Origin: Blautia hydrogenotrophica DSM 10507
GTDB lineage: Bacteria > Bacillota > Clostridia > Lachnospirales > Lachnospiraceae
Direction of reading: 5' to 3'
DNA: 64,000 nucleotides
Assembly: GCF_034356035.1 (NCBI RefSeq)
Contig: NZ_CP136423.1
Coordinates: forward strand, 558,001 to 622,000
This document shows positions 53,015 through 61,862 of the stretch, in pieces. Made by a program: the position numbers and the translations under genes. The notes below the pieces were generated by a model, which saw only the letters and a program-made list of their open reading frames with translations, was not told the DNA's origin and did not search any database. Every line of letters starts with the position of its first letter. The first letter of the stretch is position 1.

Positions 53015-54382
53015 ATGGATAAGCTTGATATGCTTGATAGAGGATCATTTGTCGAGCAGGTTATCAATTTGATAGAAAATATATCCGACAATCAAGTATC
53101 CACTTGTTTTGCTATAAACGGTACATGGGGGACAGGTAAAAGTTTTGTTTTGGACATGATTGAGGAACAACTTGAAACCATTCAATCGCCAGAAACAGTT
53201 AGAGAAAAGTATTTTATTGTACGCTATAATTGTTGGAAATATGATTATTACGAAGAACCACTTATAGCTATAGTTTCTGCAATAATATCCGAGATTGAAG
53301 AAAAGACAAAAATGTTTCCTGATAGCCAAGCAAAACAAGAAATTCTTGGTATGTTTAGAGCAGCAGGTGTTTCTTTGCTATCGATTGCTAATACTGCTTT
53401 TAAGGCTAAAACAGGACTTGATATTCAAAGTGCATATGAAACTGTAATAAAAGGTGAAAAAGAAGGCGCTGAAAAATATGAGAAGGATCATGAATATGAT
53501 ACATATTTAGGACTTAACAAAGTCATAGGTAAGCTATCAAATCTTATTCAAGAAATAGCAAACGATTATACAGTTGTAATTATTGTTGATGAATTAGATA
53601 GGTGCATACCTGAATATGCAATAAAAGTGTTGGAACGACTTCACCATTTGACAGAAGAGCAGAGAAATATTATTACCATAATTGCAATTGATAAATCGCA
53701 GCTACTGGCAAGTGTAAAGCAGTTGTTTGGATTTGATAACCCTGAGAAATACCTCGAGAAATTTATCAGCTTTGAAATCAAGTTAGATAAAGGTTCTGTA
53801 TCAGAAATGATAACAGAAAAGTATGCCGATTATATAGAGATGTTCGATAGAAATATTTTTCAATTTGAAGATTCTGTAGAAGAATGTTTACAGGCAATTT
53901 TTAAGAATATAGACGTTCGTACGCAAGAACAAATTGTAAATAAAGTTACGGTTGCACATAAACTTCTTTATAAAGAAAAAAAGGATTATTCTTTTATGTG
54001 CATGGAACTTATACTTGCTGTAATGATATTTGTTTATGATGATGGGGCGGGATTTCTCAAAAAATCCATAGATATGCATAATTTAGAAAATGTATTTTCA
54101 TCTTCAAAAAGACAAAGTAACCCTGTTTTTTCAACTTTTTTTAAAGAAAAATTTGAACAAATTTCGTTTACTACTCGACGTAATTTTGAAGATGAACCAC
54201 GAAGTTATCTTTTACCTGCTAAAGGCAATTTGTATGGTGCAATAATCTTTACGTGGTATTGGATGCATGAGAAAAATAAAAACACTATAATTCAACATGT
54301 TGAAGGGGATTCGTATGACGTGATTTCCCGAAATTATGAAGATTTGAAGAAGTTTGTAGAGACTTTAGATATGATGAGATAA
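53015..54382 (+). CDS. KAP family P-loop NTPase inside a type I restriction operon
   Basis: The 455-residue protein has Walker A GTWGTGKS near residues 32-39, then a KAP-type YNCWKYDYYEEP segment (compare W-Y-n-A-W in the family), Walker B VVIIVDELDRC and the sensor-like IIAIDKSQLL, followed by GFDNPEKYLEKFISFEI. No clear membrane helices are present, unlike many KAP proteins. It starts two bases after hsdS and ends 17 bp before hsdR, so it is translated within the operon. KAP ATPases occur in defence systems; here it may sense phage or regulate HsdR. Function is inferred. Confidence 0.85.
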   Translation: MDKLDMLDRGSFVEQVINLIENISDNQVSTCFAINGTWGTGKSFVLDMIEEQLETIQSPETVREKYFIVRYNCWKYDYYEEPLIAIVSAIISEIEEKTKMFPDSQAKQEILGMFRAAGVSLLSIANTAFKAKTGLDIQSAYETVIKGEKEGAEKYEKDHEYDTYLGLNKVIGKLSNLIQEIANDYTVVIIVDELDRCIPEYAIKVLERLHHLTEEQRNIITIIAIDKSQLLASVKQLFGFDNPEKYLEKFISFEIKLDKGSVSEMITEKYADYIEMFDRNIFQFEDSVEECLQAIFKNIDVRTQEQIVNKVTVAHKLLYKEKKDYSFMCMELILAVMIFVYDDGAGFLKKSIDMHNLENVFSSSKRQSNPVFSTFFKEKFEQISFTTRRNFEDEPRSYLLPAKGNLYGAIIFTWYWMHEKNKNTIIQHVEGDSYDVISRNYEDLKKFVETLDMMR

Positions 54383-54399
54383 AGGAAGTGGTTAAATTT

Positions 54400-57300
54400 A
54401 TGAGCTACGATTATTCCGAAAACATATTAGTTCAAGAAAGTGCCGGTAATCTGCTCCGTGATGAACTGGGCTGGGATGTCCGGTTTGCTTACAATACAGA
54501 AATTTTAGGGAAAAACGGCACTTTCGGCAGAGAAAGTTATCACGAGATATTGTTGCTTCGTTATTTTCGTGAAGCTTTGAAAAAACTGAATCCATGGATG
54601 AACGATAATCAGATTTCCGAAGCTCAGAAGGTTTTGGAAAACAGACTTTCCACATCATCCCTCTTGCAGGTAAATGAGGAGAAATACTTTCTGATTCGTG
54701 ACGGAATTTCGGTTACGGTAAAGAAACCGAATGGGCAAACAGAAACAAAGAAAGCAGCGGTTATCGATTTTCAGAATCCGGACAACAATTATTTTCTTGC
54801 TGTCAAAGAACTGAAAATTCATGGCGATTTGTACCGCAGAAGGACGGATATTGTTGGCTTTGTAAATGGTATTCCATTGCTGTTTGTGGAGTTGAAAAAG
54901 AATACCGTGGATGTACAGAATGCATATGATGATAACTATACCGACTATCAGGATACCATTCCACATCTGTTCTATTACAATGCTTTCCTTATGCTTTCTA
55001 ACGGAACAGAAGCTAAAGTAGGCACTCTCGGAAGTAAATATGAGTTCTTCCATGAGTGGAAACGTCTTGCGGAAGAAGACCAGGGCAGTGTTGCGCTTGA
55101 AACCATGCTTCGTGGTATTTGTAAGAAAGAAAATTTCCTTGATTTGTTCGAAAATTTTATTCTGTTTGACCATTCCGGCGGACGTACAGCAAAGATTCTT
55201 GCCCGTAATCATCAGTACCTTGGTGTAAATGAAGCTATGAAAGCTTACGCTGCAAGAAAACTGAATGATGGTAAATTGGGTGTATTCTGGCATACGCAGG
55301 GTTCTGGTAAAAGTTATTCTATGGTATTTTTCGCACAAAAAATACGCAGAAAATTTGAGGGTTCACCGACCTTTGTCATTCTGACAGACCGTGAAGAACT
55401 GAACTCACAGATTAGTGATACATTTGAAAATTGTGGCCTTCTTGGAAAGAATAAGTCCTCACAGTTTATAGCTGCCAGCGGTGAGGACTTGGTGCAGAAG
55501 TTAAAAGGTAATCCGAGTTTTATATTCACTCTGATTCAGAAATTTAATAAGCCAAATTTAGAACCGATATATCCAGACCACGATATTATCATTATGTCTG
55601 ACGAGGCGCATCGGAGCCAGTATGGTATTTTTGCTGACAATATGATGAAACTGTTGCCAACGGCAGCTCGTATTGGATTTACCGGAACGCCTTTGCTGTC
55701 CAGTGACAATATTACAGCCCGTACCTTCGGTGGCTATGTATCGGTTTATGATTTTAAAAGAGCAGTAGAGGATGGTGCGACAGTTCCACTTTACTACGAA
55801 AATCGTGGCGAGAAAATTCTTAACTTACATAATCCGGAAATTACAGAGCAGATTTTGGATGCGATTGAAAATGCAGACCTTGACGTTGACCAACAGGATA
55901 AATTGGAAGCAGAATTTGCAAAGGAAATTCATCTTCTGACAGCAGAACCAAGGTTAAAATCCATTGCGAGAGATTTTGTAAATCATTATTCAGACCTGTG
56001 GACAAGCGGCAAAGCTATGTTCGTTTGTCTGAATAAAGTGACTTGTGTCCGTATGTACAACTATGTACAGGAATACTGGAAAGAAGAAATAAAGCAATTA
56101 AAGGCTAAAATAAAAACTGTTACTCAGCAGGAAGCACAGGAGTTGGAACGCAAGCTGAAGTGGATGCAGGAAACGGAGATGGCTGTGGTAATCAGTCAGG
56201 AACAGAATGAAATCCAGACCTTCAAAAAGTGGAACTTGGATATTAAGTATCACCGCGCAAAAATGGAAAAGCGAGAACTGGATAAGGAATTTAAGGATTC
56301 CAAGAATCCGCTGCGTGTTGTGTTTGTATGTGCGATGTGGCTTACCGGCTTTGATGTAAAATGTCTGTCCTGTCTGTATTTGGACAAGCCATTGAAAGCA
56401 CATACTCTTATGCAGACAATTGCTCGTGCAAACCGTGTCTCAGAAGGAAAGAGCAACGGTTTGATTGTTGATTATATTGGCATTGTTAAAGCACTCAGAA
56501 AGGCCCTTGCTGATTATACGGCAAATGTTAGCGGTAATGGTGGTGTTGATCCAACAGTAGATAAAGAGAAACTGATTAACCGTATTATTGAAACAATCGG
56601 AAAAGCAAAATTGTTTTTGGCAGAGAATGACTTTGATTTGCAAATGCTGATTGATGCATATGATTTTCAGAAACTTTCCTATCTGCAGGAAGCAGCAAAT
56701 GCGGTGTGTGGAACGATTGAGGATAAGAAAACTTTTACAACATATGCATCTGAACTGAATCGCTTGATGAAATATACGGATCGTAGTGATATTACCGGTT
56801 ACACTAGAAAAGAATATGAGGCAATAGCTGCTATCTATGCAGAGCTGCAGAAAAAGCGTAAACATATCAATACTACAGAGTTGCTGGTAGAAATTAATGC
56901 GATTATCAGTTCTTATGTTGAAATTCAGCATATGCCGTCAATGGTGCGGGAAGAGTCACGCCGTTTTGATATCAGTGCGATTGATTTTGATTTATTGCGC
57001 AGAGAATTTGCCAAGGTAAAGAAAAAGAATCTGGTTTTAAAAGACTTAGAAGAAGTGATTCAGCAGAAACTGGACAGAATGATGTTCTGCAATCCTGACC
57101 GAATCAATTATTATGAACGTTATCAGCAGATTATTGATGATTATAATAGTGAGCAGGATCGTGCAACTATCGAAAAAACATTTATGGATCTGATGGATTT
57201 GGCAAATCAAATGAATCAGGAAGAGCAGAGATATGTTCGAGAAGGATTCTTCAGTGATGAAGAGCTTTCTTTCTATGATATGCTATTCCGTGAAGATTTA

Positions 57301-57540
57301 AGTAAGAGCGATATTAAAAAATTGAAAGAAGTTGCGACAGATTTACTTCATAAAATTAAAGGCAAGATATCTGAATTTGACCACTGGACGGATAAACAGG
57401 AAACGAAAGCAGCTGTCGATAACCTGATTCGTGATACACTCTGGGCAGAATTGCCGGAATGTTATGACGAGGTAAGTATATCCGGATATCGTCAGAAGAT
57501 ATATGAGTATGTATATACAAGGTATAAAGAGGTTGCATAA
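54400..57540 (+). CDS. hsdR: Type I restriction-modification system, endonuclease/translocase subunit
   Basis: The 1046-residue protein has an N-terminal PD-(D/E)XK nuclease (RTDIVGFVNGIPLLFVELKKN), a superfamily 2 helicase core with Walker A TQGSGKSYSM, DEAH box SDEAHRSQYG, motif III GFTGTPLL and motif VI MQTIARANRV, and a helical C-terminus for binding the methyltransferase. It would cut unmodified DNA after translocation. ATG 54400 follows AAAGGAAG; a GTG at 54388 is too close to that site. Confidence 0.94.
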   Translation: MSYDYSENILVQESAGNLLRDELGWDVRFAYNTEILGKNGTFGRESYHEILLLRYFREALKKLNPWMNDNQISEAQKVLENRLSTSSLLQVNEEKYFLIRDGISVTVKKPNGQTETKKAAVIDFQNPDNNYFLAVKELKIHGDLYRRRTDIVGFVNGIPLLFVELKKNTVDVQNAYDDNYTDYQDTIPHLFYYNAFLMLSNGTEAKVGTLGSKYEFFHEWKRLAEEDQGSVALETMLRGICKKENFLDLFENFILFDHSGGRTAKILARNHQYLGVNEAMKAYAARKLNDGKLGVFWHTQGSGKSYSMVFFAQKIRRKFEGSPTFVILTDREELNSQISDTFENCGLLGKNKSSQFIAASGEDLVQKLKGNPSFIFTLIQKFNKPNLEPIYPDHDIIIMSDEAHRSQYGIFADNMMKLLPTAARIGFTGTPLLSSDNITARTFGGYVSVYDFKRAVEDGATVPLYYENRGEKILNLHNPEITEQILDAIENADLDVDQQDKLEAEFAKEIHLLTAEPRLKSIARDFVNHYSDLWTSGKAMFVCLNKVTCVRMYNYVQEYWKEEIKQLKAKIKTVTQQEAQELERKLKWMQETEMAVVISQEQNEIQTFKKWNLDIKYHRAKMEKRELDKEFKDSKNPLRVVFVCAMWLTGFDVKCLSCLYLDKPLKAHTLMQTIARANRVSEGKSNGLIVDYIGIVKALRKALADYTANVSGNGGVDPTVDKEKLINRIIETIGKAKLFLAENDFDLQMLIDAYDFQKLSYLQEAANAVCGTIEDKKTFTTYASELNRLMKYTDRSDITGYTRKEYEAIAAIYAELQKKRKHINTTELLVEINAIISSYVEIQHMPSMVREESRRFDISAIDFDLLRREFAKVKKKNLVLKDLEEVIQQKLDRMMFCNPDRINYYERYQQIIDDYNSEQDRATIEKTFMDLMDLANQMNQEEQRYVREGFFSDEELSFYDMLFREDLSKSDIKKLKEVATDLLHKIKGKISEFDHWTDKQETKAAVDNLIRDTLWAELPECYDEVSISGYRQKIYEYVYTRYKEVA

Positions 57541-57615
57541 GAAGGTTTCTTATATGATTTTGAAAGTTTATCAGGTATGTTAAAATTACAGTTTTCGTAA
57601 TAGGGTAGATCCAAC

Positions 57616-58125
57616 ATGGAATTGATGGCTCAATCCCCGCTCAAAGTATATTCCTACAGGGAAATGGTGAAAGCGTTTGTAAAGAGATATAAAACTAATA
57701 AAGATGCTTCAGAAGATCGTAAAAAAGGTATGATTGGTGAACTTCTTGTACGTGTTATTCTGGAACTTGAAGGCAGATTTTTAACTGCTTCGCCATTTTT
57801 TAATATGGAAAAACGAAGCTTTAAAAAGGAATACGATGTTGCTTTGTTTGAAACTGCGACTAATGAATTGTGGATTGCAGAAGTTAAATTTGGTAATATT
57901 CAAAAAAGACAGAAAAATGCGTCGTCTGCTATTGTCAGGCGAATAAATACTGCAAAAAGAAAAGACCTGATTTGTCAGTATCGTTATGCAGACATTCGAG
58001 AAAAACGACAAACCGTTTATCCCTCTGATTTGAAGGAATTGTGGGAAAGGGTACAGCATCATACGAAATATTATGATGAGTTTGTCGTGCTGCTGGAAAT
58101 GGAGGGATGTAAAAAATATGATTAA
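57616..58125 (+). CDS. Putative PD-(D/E)XK nuclease-like protein after hsdR
   Basis: The 169-residue protein contains KGMIGELLVRVILELEG (a G-x-x-G-E helix), then KEYDVALFETATNELWIAEVKFG, giving the D and E-x-K of a PD-(D/E)XK active site. It is not assigned to a named family with confidence; HamA (DUF1837) is a distant resemblance. Its end (EGCKKYD) overlaps the start of the right-hand phosphatase relic, so the C-terminus may be truncated or replaced. No strong binding site precedes the ATG. Confidence 0.6.
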   Translation: MELMAQSPLKVYSYREMVKAFVKRYKTNKDASEDRKKGMIGELLVRVILELEGRFLTASPFFNMEKRSFKKEYDVALFETATNELWIAEVKFGNIQKRQKNASSAIVRRINTAKRKDLICQYRYADIREKRQTVYPSDLKELWERVQHHTKYYDEFVVLLEMEGCKKYD

Positions 58126-58168
58126 AATACTATTTATCTGCCACGGCAGGAGTTGTCATTTTTCTTAA
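58118..58168 (+). pseudogene. Relic of a low-molecular-weight phosphatase P-loop (right copy)
   Basis: An ATG with GGAGGG upstream opens MIKILFICHGRSCHFS and stops. The K-I-L-F-I-C-H-G start is typical of LMW protein-tyrosine phosphatases (C-x5-R loop), but everything after the loop is missing. It mirrors the relic at 47946. Confidence 0.4.
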
Positions 58169-58390
58169 ATTCCCTTATTTTATGCGAATTCTGAGATAGA
58201 AGGAGAGTGTTTTACAACGAGTCTACAACTTTTAAAAGACGTTCCGATATGATACAATACAAGTCAATGGAGTAATTACAATATAGAGTTAACTAATTGA
58301 GATAGAAAATCATTATATACAGTAAATCTGTAAAGACTATAGAGCGAGTAGTGGAATTAAAAATAAGGCAGAAAAAGGAAGAGAAGAACA

Positions 58391-60700
58391 ATGGCAAAAA
58401 CCAAAAGAGCAGAGTCAAGGTGTAGATATCTAGTAAGAGAGATAGCAACTCAAAAAGGATGGGATGTTAGGCATCCCCAAAAAGGAGGTCAATTCTTAGA
58501 AGAGCAAGAAATTGAAGATTTTTTTAAAGATTCGGGACTTGGTAAAACTAAACCAGATTTTTTGGTTTGTAGAAATTATCAACCTTTAATAGTTGTCGAA
58601 GCAAAGAATGAAAAGAATAAGATTGATACAGCGATATCTGAAGCGGTTGATTATGCAGATGCTATAAATAAACATGGTAAATATACTGTTAATATTGCAG
58701 TTGGAGTAGCTGGAGAAGAAGATAATGGTTATTCATTTAGAACCAAGTTTTATAATGGTATAGAATGGATAGATTTATCAGCTAGGGGATTTGTATTAAC
58801 CAGTTTTCCAAGTGTTGCAGAAATTGATAATGCATTTATTACAAATAACGGTACTACAGAAATTACAATACCTAAAATATCAGACTATATTTCAACAGCT
58901 ATAGAGTTATCATCAATATTAAGATCTGCAAAAATTGAACCCTCATTAAGACCAAAAGTTTTAGGGGCAGTAATAACAGCTTTATATCAAGGTGAAATAG
59001 ATTTAAGAGATGGAAAAGAATTGGAGTCTATAAATAAATTAGTAGAATGTGCGATTCGTTCAACTGACCATTTTGAAGAAAGTAAGAAAAAACAGTTAAT
59101 AGAGACGTTGAAAATGACAAAAGCTGATTATGCTCGTTTAGCTCCTAAAATGGGAAAAATAATTTTTATCTTGAAAATGCTCAATATTAGATCAATTTTA
59201 CAAACAGATACAGATTTTCTTGGGTTACTTTATGAAGCGTTTATACGATATGGATATGATAATAATTCGTTAGGAATTGTTTTTACCCCAAGACATATAA
59301 CAAAATATTGTGCAGAGCTAATTGACGTAAGCGCAAAGGATAAAGTTATTGACATAGCATGTGGCTCTGGAGGATTTTTAGTAGCGGCATTTGATAGGAT
59401 GTTATCTTCATATACAAAAATGGGAATTCCATTTAATGTCATAAGGGAGTCTTTATATGGTTTCGATACAAATCCAACAGTATGGGCTTTAGCTGCATTA
59501 AATATGTTTTTTAGAGGTGATGGGAAAAGTCATATAGAAAATGCAAGTTGTTTTGAAGAAAGTAGTATGAACGCTGTTAAAGATAGATTTACTAAGGCGT
59601 TGCTAAATCCTCCTTTTTCACAAGAAGAGGAGCCAGAGCGAGATTTTATTAATACAGCAATGGAGTCATTACAAGCATTGGGGGTGATGGCAGTTGTTGT
59701 AAAATCAGGTATTTTTGCAGATGATGATAATGCTCTTTGGAGAAACGATTTTTTAAAAAAGCATACTTTATTGGGAATGATTAGTTTGCCAAGTGATTTG
59801 TTTTATCCTACAGCAATAGATACAACGATTATGGTAGCACAAGCAAAACGTCCTCAGAATTTAACTGATAAGGTCTTTATGGCTAAAATATGGAATGATG
59901 GTTATAAAAAATTAAAAGGGAAAAGAGTAGAAACATCTGGTTCGCAATTAGATGAAGTGTTAGAAGAATTTAGAAAATTCAGAGCAGGAGAAGAAACTTC
60001 ATCGAAATTGGTTACTGTTATTTCAGCAGAAAAAATAATGAAGAAAGGGGCTGAATTTTGCCCTGAACAGTATCTTCCACAGCCTCAATTTCCAGAAGAG
60101 GAGCAAGAACGGTATAGAGAAGATATTGTCAAATCAATATTAAGAACAACGGTTAGCATTGATGATATTGCAGATGAAGTTATAGAAGAATTCCCGTGTT
60201 TCTCTGAATTACCAGAAATGCCATATGGGGTAGAAGATAATATTGAGAAATTTTTCAACGTTAAAGGTGGAAAATCAAAAGGTGAAAGTAATTATAGCGA
60301 AGGTTCATGCCCTTACGTTTCATCAGGTGATCCATTAAACAGTATTATAAGACTTGTTGGAGATGTTGATGGAGAAGTGTTTGAAAATGGAGCCATTACA
60401 GTTACTTGTTTTGGACGAGCAAGTGTCCAACCTTGGAGATTCATGGCGCGTGGAAATGGTGGAAGTGCAGTCAGAGTACTGATACCAAAATATAAGATGT
60501 CCTTTTCTGAATTGGTATGGTTTGCTGCTCAAATCAACATGCAAAGATGGAGATTTTTCTATGGGCGAATGGCAATATTAAAAAGATTAAAGGATATAAA
60601 ACTTGTATCGCCACCAGAAATGTTAACTGATGGCAATAAATCAATAGCAAAAAAAGTGGCTGAATTGTCAAAAAAAGTAACAGATATTTTAGAGGAATAA
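58391..60700 (+). CDS. Single-chain restriction-modification enzyme, type IIG-like
   Basis: The 769-residue protein joins three functions. Residues about 45-75 form a PD-(D/E)XK nuclease (KPDFLVCRNYQPLIVVEAKNEK). The middle is an N6-adenine methyltransferase with DIACGSGGF near residue 320 and LNPPFSQ near 405. The last 160 residues look like one HsdS-type target-recognition domain (GGKSKGESNYSEGSCPYVSSGDP) with a terminal helix. No helicase motifs are seen, so it is unlike type I. AAGGAAGAG precedes the ATG. Lower G+C content than hsdM/hsdR suggests separate acquisition. Confidence 0.82.
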   Translation: MAKTKRAESRCRYLVREIATQKGWDVRHPQKGGQFLEEQEIEDFFKDSGLGKTKPDFLVCRNYQPLIVVEAKNEKNKIDTAISEAVDYADAINKHGKYTVNIAVGVAGEEDNGYSFRTKFYNGIEWIDLSARGFVLTSFPSVAEIDNAFITNNGTTEITIPKISDYISTAIELSSILRSAKIEPSLRPKVLGAVITALYQGEIDLRDGKELESINKLVECAIRSTDHFEESKKKQLIETLKMTKADYARLAPKMGKIIFILKMLNIRSILQTDTDFLGLLYEAFIRYGYDNNSLGIVFTPRHITKYCAELIDVSAKDKVIDIACGSGGFLVAAFDRMLSSYTKMGIPFNVIRESLYGFDTNPTVWALAALNMFFRGDGKSHIENASCFEESSMNAVKDRFTKALLNPPFSQEEEPERDFINTAMESLQALGVMAVVVKSGIFADDDNALWRNDFLKKHTLLGMISLPSDLFYPTAIDTTIMVAQAKRPQNLTDKVFMAKIWNDGYKKLKGKRVETSGSQLDEVLEEFRKFRAGEETSSKLVTVISAEKIMKKGAEFCPEQYLPQPQFPEEEQERYREDIVKSILRTTVSIDDIADEVIEEFPCFSELPEMPYGVEDNIEKFFNVKGGKSKGESNYSEGSCPYVSSGDPLNSIIRLVGDVDGEVFENGAITVTCFGRASVQPWRFMARGNGGSAVRVLIPKYKMSFSELVWFAAQINMQRWRFFYGRMAILKRLKDIKLVSPPEMLTDGNKSIAKKVAELSKKVTDILEE

Positions 60701-60702
60701 AT

Positions 60703-60888
60703 TTAACGTACAGAAAAGTCCCTCTGTTTCCGCTGCTTCTCTACCTTTTTATGATTTATCTTCAGGGCTTCGCCCCAAATCTTCTTCGGTGTCAAATTTA
60801 GATATGGTAGAGCAGTACCGAATATGTTATACTTCGATAATATAGTATTCACTTTAAAAAGTAAATTTAAAATTTCAGTTACGGGACG
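60703..60888 (-). pseudogene. Unidentified C-terminal coding remnant
   Basis: The minus strand is open for 61 codons with no start. It reads KYNIFGTALPYLNLTPKKIW and ends KVEKQRKQRDFSVR before a stop, a plausible protein C-terminus with a basic tail. I do not recognise the family. It probably belonged to the mobile element on the right or to a gene cut by it. Confidence 0.3.
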
Positions 60889-60922
60889 TTAAATAAGGTA
60901 TGTGTTTGATAAAGGGGGGCTT

Positions 60923-61063
60923 ATGTTCGATAAAAAATATAACAAAGAGGTATTTTATAAACTTATGGATCTTGGAATTAAAGAAGCAAAGCGTATTAGA
61001 TTAGAATTTGAAAGATGGTTGCATTTATTAATAAAATGCAACAAAATCCTATTATCTACATAA
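60923..61063 (+). CDS. Possible small ORF of 46 residues
   Basis: An ATG preceded by GGGGGG opens a basic, helical 46-residue frame (MFDKKYNKEVFYKLMDLGIK, then EAKRIRLEFERWLHLL). It matches no family I know. It may be real or a truncated gene; no other gene fills 60701-61136. Confidence 0.3.
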   Translation: MFDKKYNKEVFYKLMDLGIKEAKRIRLEFERWLHLLIKCNKILLST

Positions 61064-61136
61064 ATAAATTTTAAGCATTATAATAGACTTAAAAACCAAG
61101 TTGCCATTGGAAGAGTCGAGGTATAACAACTAATGT

Positions 61137-61171
61137 AAACGGGAGATAGCCAAAATATGTATCTCCCGTTT
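61137..61171 (-). terminator. Terminator of the sigma/Orf8 operon
   Basis: AAACGGGAGATA and TATCTCCCGTTT form a perfect 12-bp stem with an 11-base loop just downstream of the minus-strand Orf8-like gene. Confidence 0.8.
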
Positions 61172-61181
61172 AACATTTTCG

Positions 61182-61421
61182 CTATTTCTTAATCTTGAGC
61201 TCAAATTTTAACATAGCCTTTACCATAGCGGTCTGGATCTCGCCTTTCCATTCTTCATCTACCTGCATGCTGACATTGCTGTTTTCGTGATAAAACGGGC
61301 GTAAACACAGCTTGGAGATATAAGCGTCATAAAAATTTAGAATTTCCTTGATGGATGTTTCATCCCCACTTGACGCTTTACAGATAAGGTCAAAAGAGGG
61401 ATAACCATAGTCTTTTGTCAT
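61182..61421 (-). CDS. Tn916 Orf8-like helix-turn-helix protein
   Basis: The 79-residue protein matches the small Orf8-type proteins of Tn916-like elements: PSFDLICKASSGDETSIKEILNFYDAYISKLCLRPFY and VDEEWKGEIQTAMVKAMLKFEL. The ATG directly abuts the stop of the sigma gene. In Tn916, orf7 and orf8 control excision and transfer genes; here no excisionase or integrase follows on this strand. Confidence 0.8.
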   Translation of the reverse strand: MTKDYGYPSFDLICKASSGDETSIKEILNFYDAYISKLCLRPFYHENSNVSMQVDEEWKGEIQTAMVKAMLKFELKIKK

Positions 61422-61847
61422 TTACAATATTTCCTTTTCACTCAACATCATTTTCAATTTTTCTAAGCCTTTGTTCCGTGTATAGCCAACAGCAGAACGT
61501 GATACATGGTACAGCTTGGCAATTTCTTTATCGCTCATATCATGGAAATAGTAGAGCAGAATAAACGCTCTTTGTTTCTCTGATAATTTGTTCAACGCTG
61601 TACTGATTTTTTCATCAGATATTTGAACAGTGAAATGTAACACTGGGAATGTCGTTGTATCGCAAGAATACTTATCAACATTACCTTGCTCATTCAGCTT
61701 TGCTTCACCCATTTCACAAAATAACACTTCCTGCTTGAAACGTCTGGCAAGCAACTTTCTCTTTTGCTTCAACGTGCCTTTTATGGTTATCATCATTAAA
61801 GCATTGAATTGTAGTCTGATGACTTCTTTAAAAGAAGATGATTTCAT
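61422..61847 (-). CDS. Tn916 Orf7-like RNA polymerase sigma factor
   Basis: The 141-residue protein is a short sigma-70 relative with a region-4 helix-turn-helix (LSEKQRAFILLYYFHDMSDKEIAKLYHVSRSAVGYTRNKGLEKLKMML) and an N-terminus typical of Tn916 Orf7 proteins (FNALMMITIKGTLKQKRKLLARRFK). It should switch on the element's mobility genes. It starts 15 bp after the ABC exporter stop. Confidence 0.85.
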   Translation of the reverse strand: MKSSSFKEVIRLQFNALMMITIKGTLKQKRKLLARRFKQEVLFCEMGEAKLNEQGNVDKYSCDTTTFPVLHFTVQISDEKISTALNKLSEKQRAFILLYYFHDMSDKEIAKLYHVSRSAVGYTRNKGLEKLKMMLSEKEIL

Positions 61848-61862
61848 TCTTTCTAGTGTCCT

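Noticed and set aside
54655..55338. 227-codon open frame on the minus strand
   Set aside because: It lies wholly opposite hsdR, lacks a binding site and has no recognisable domain; a shadow of the real gene.
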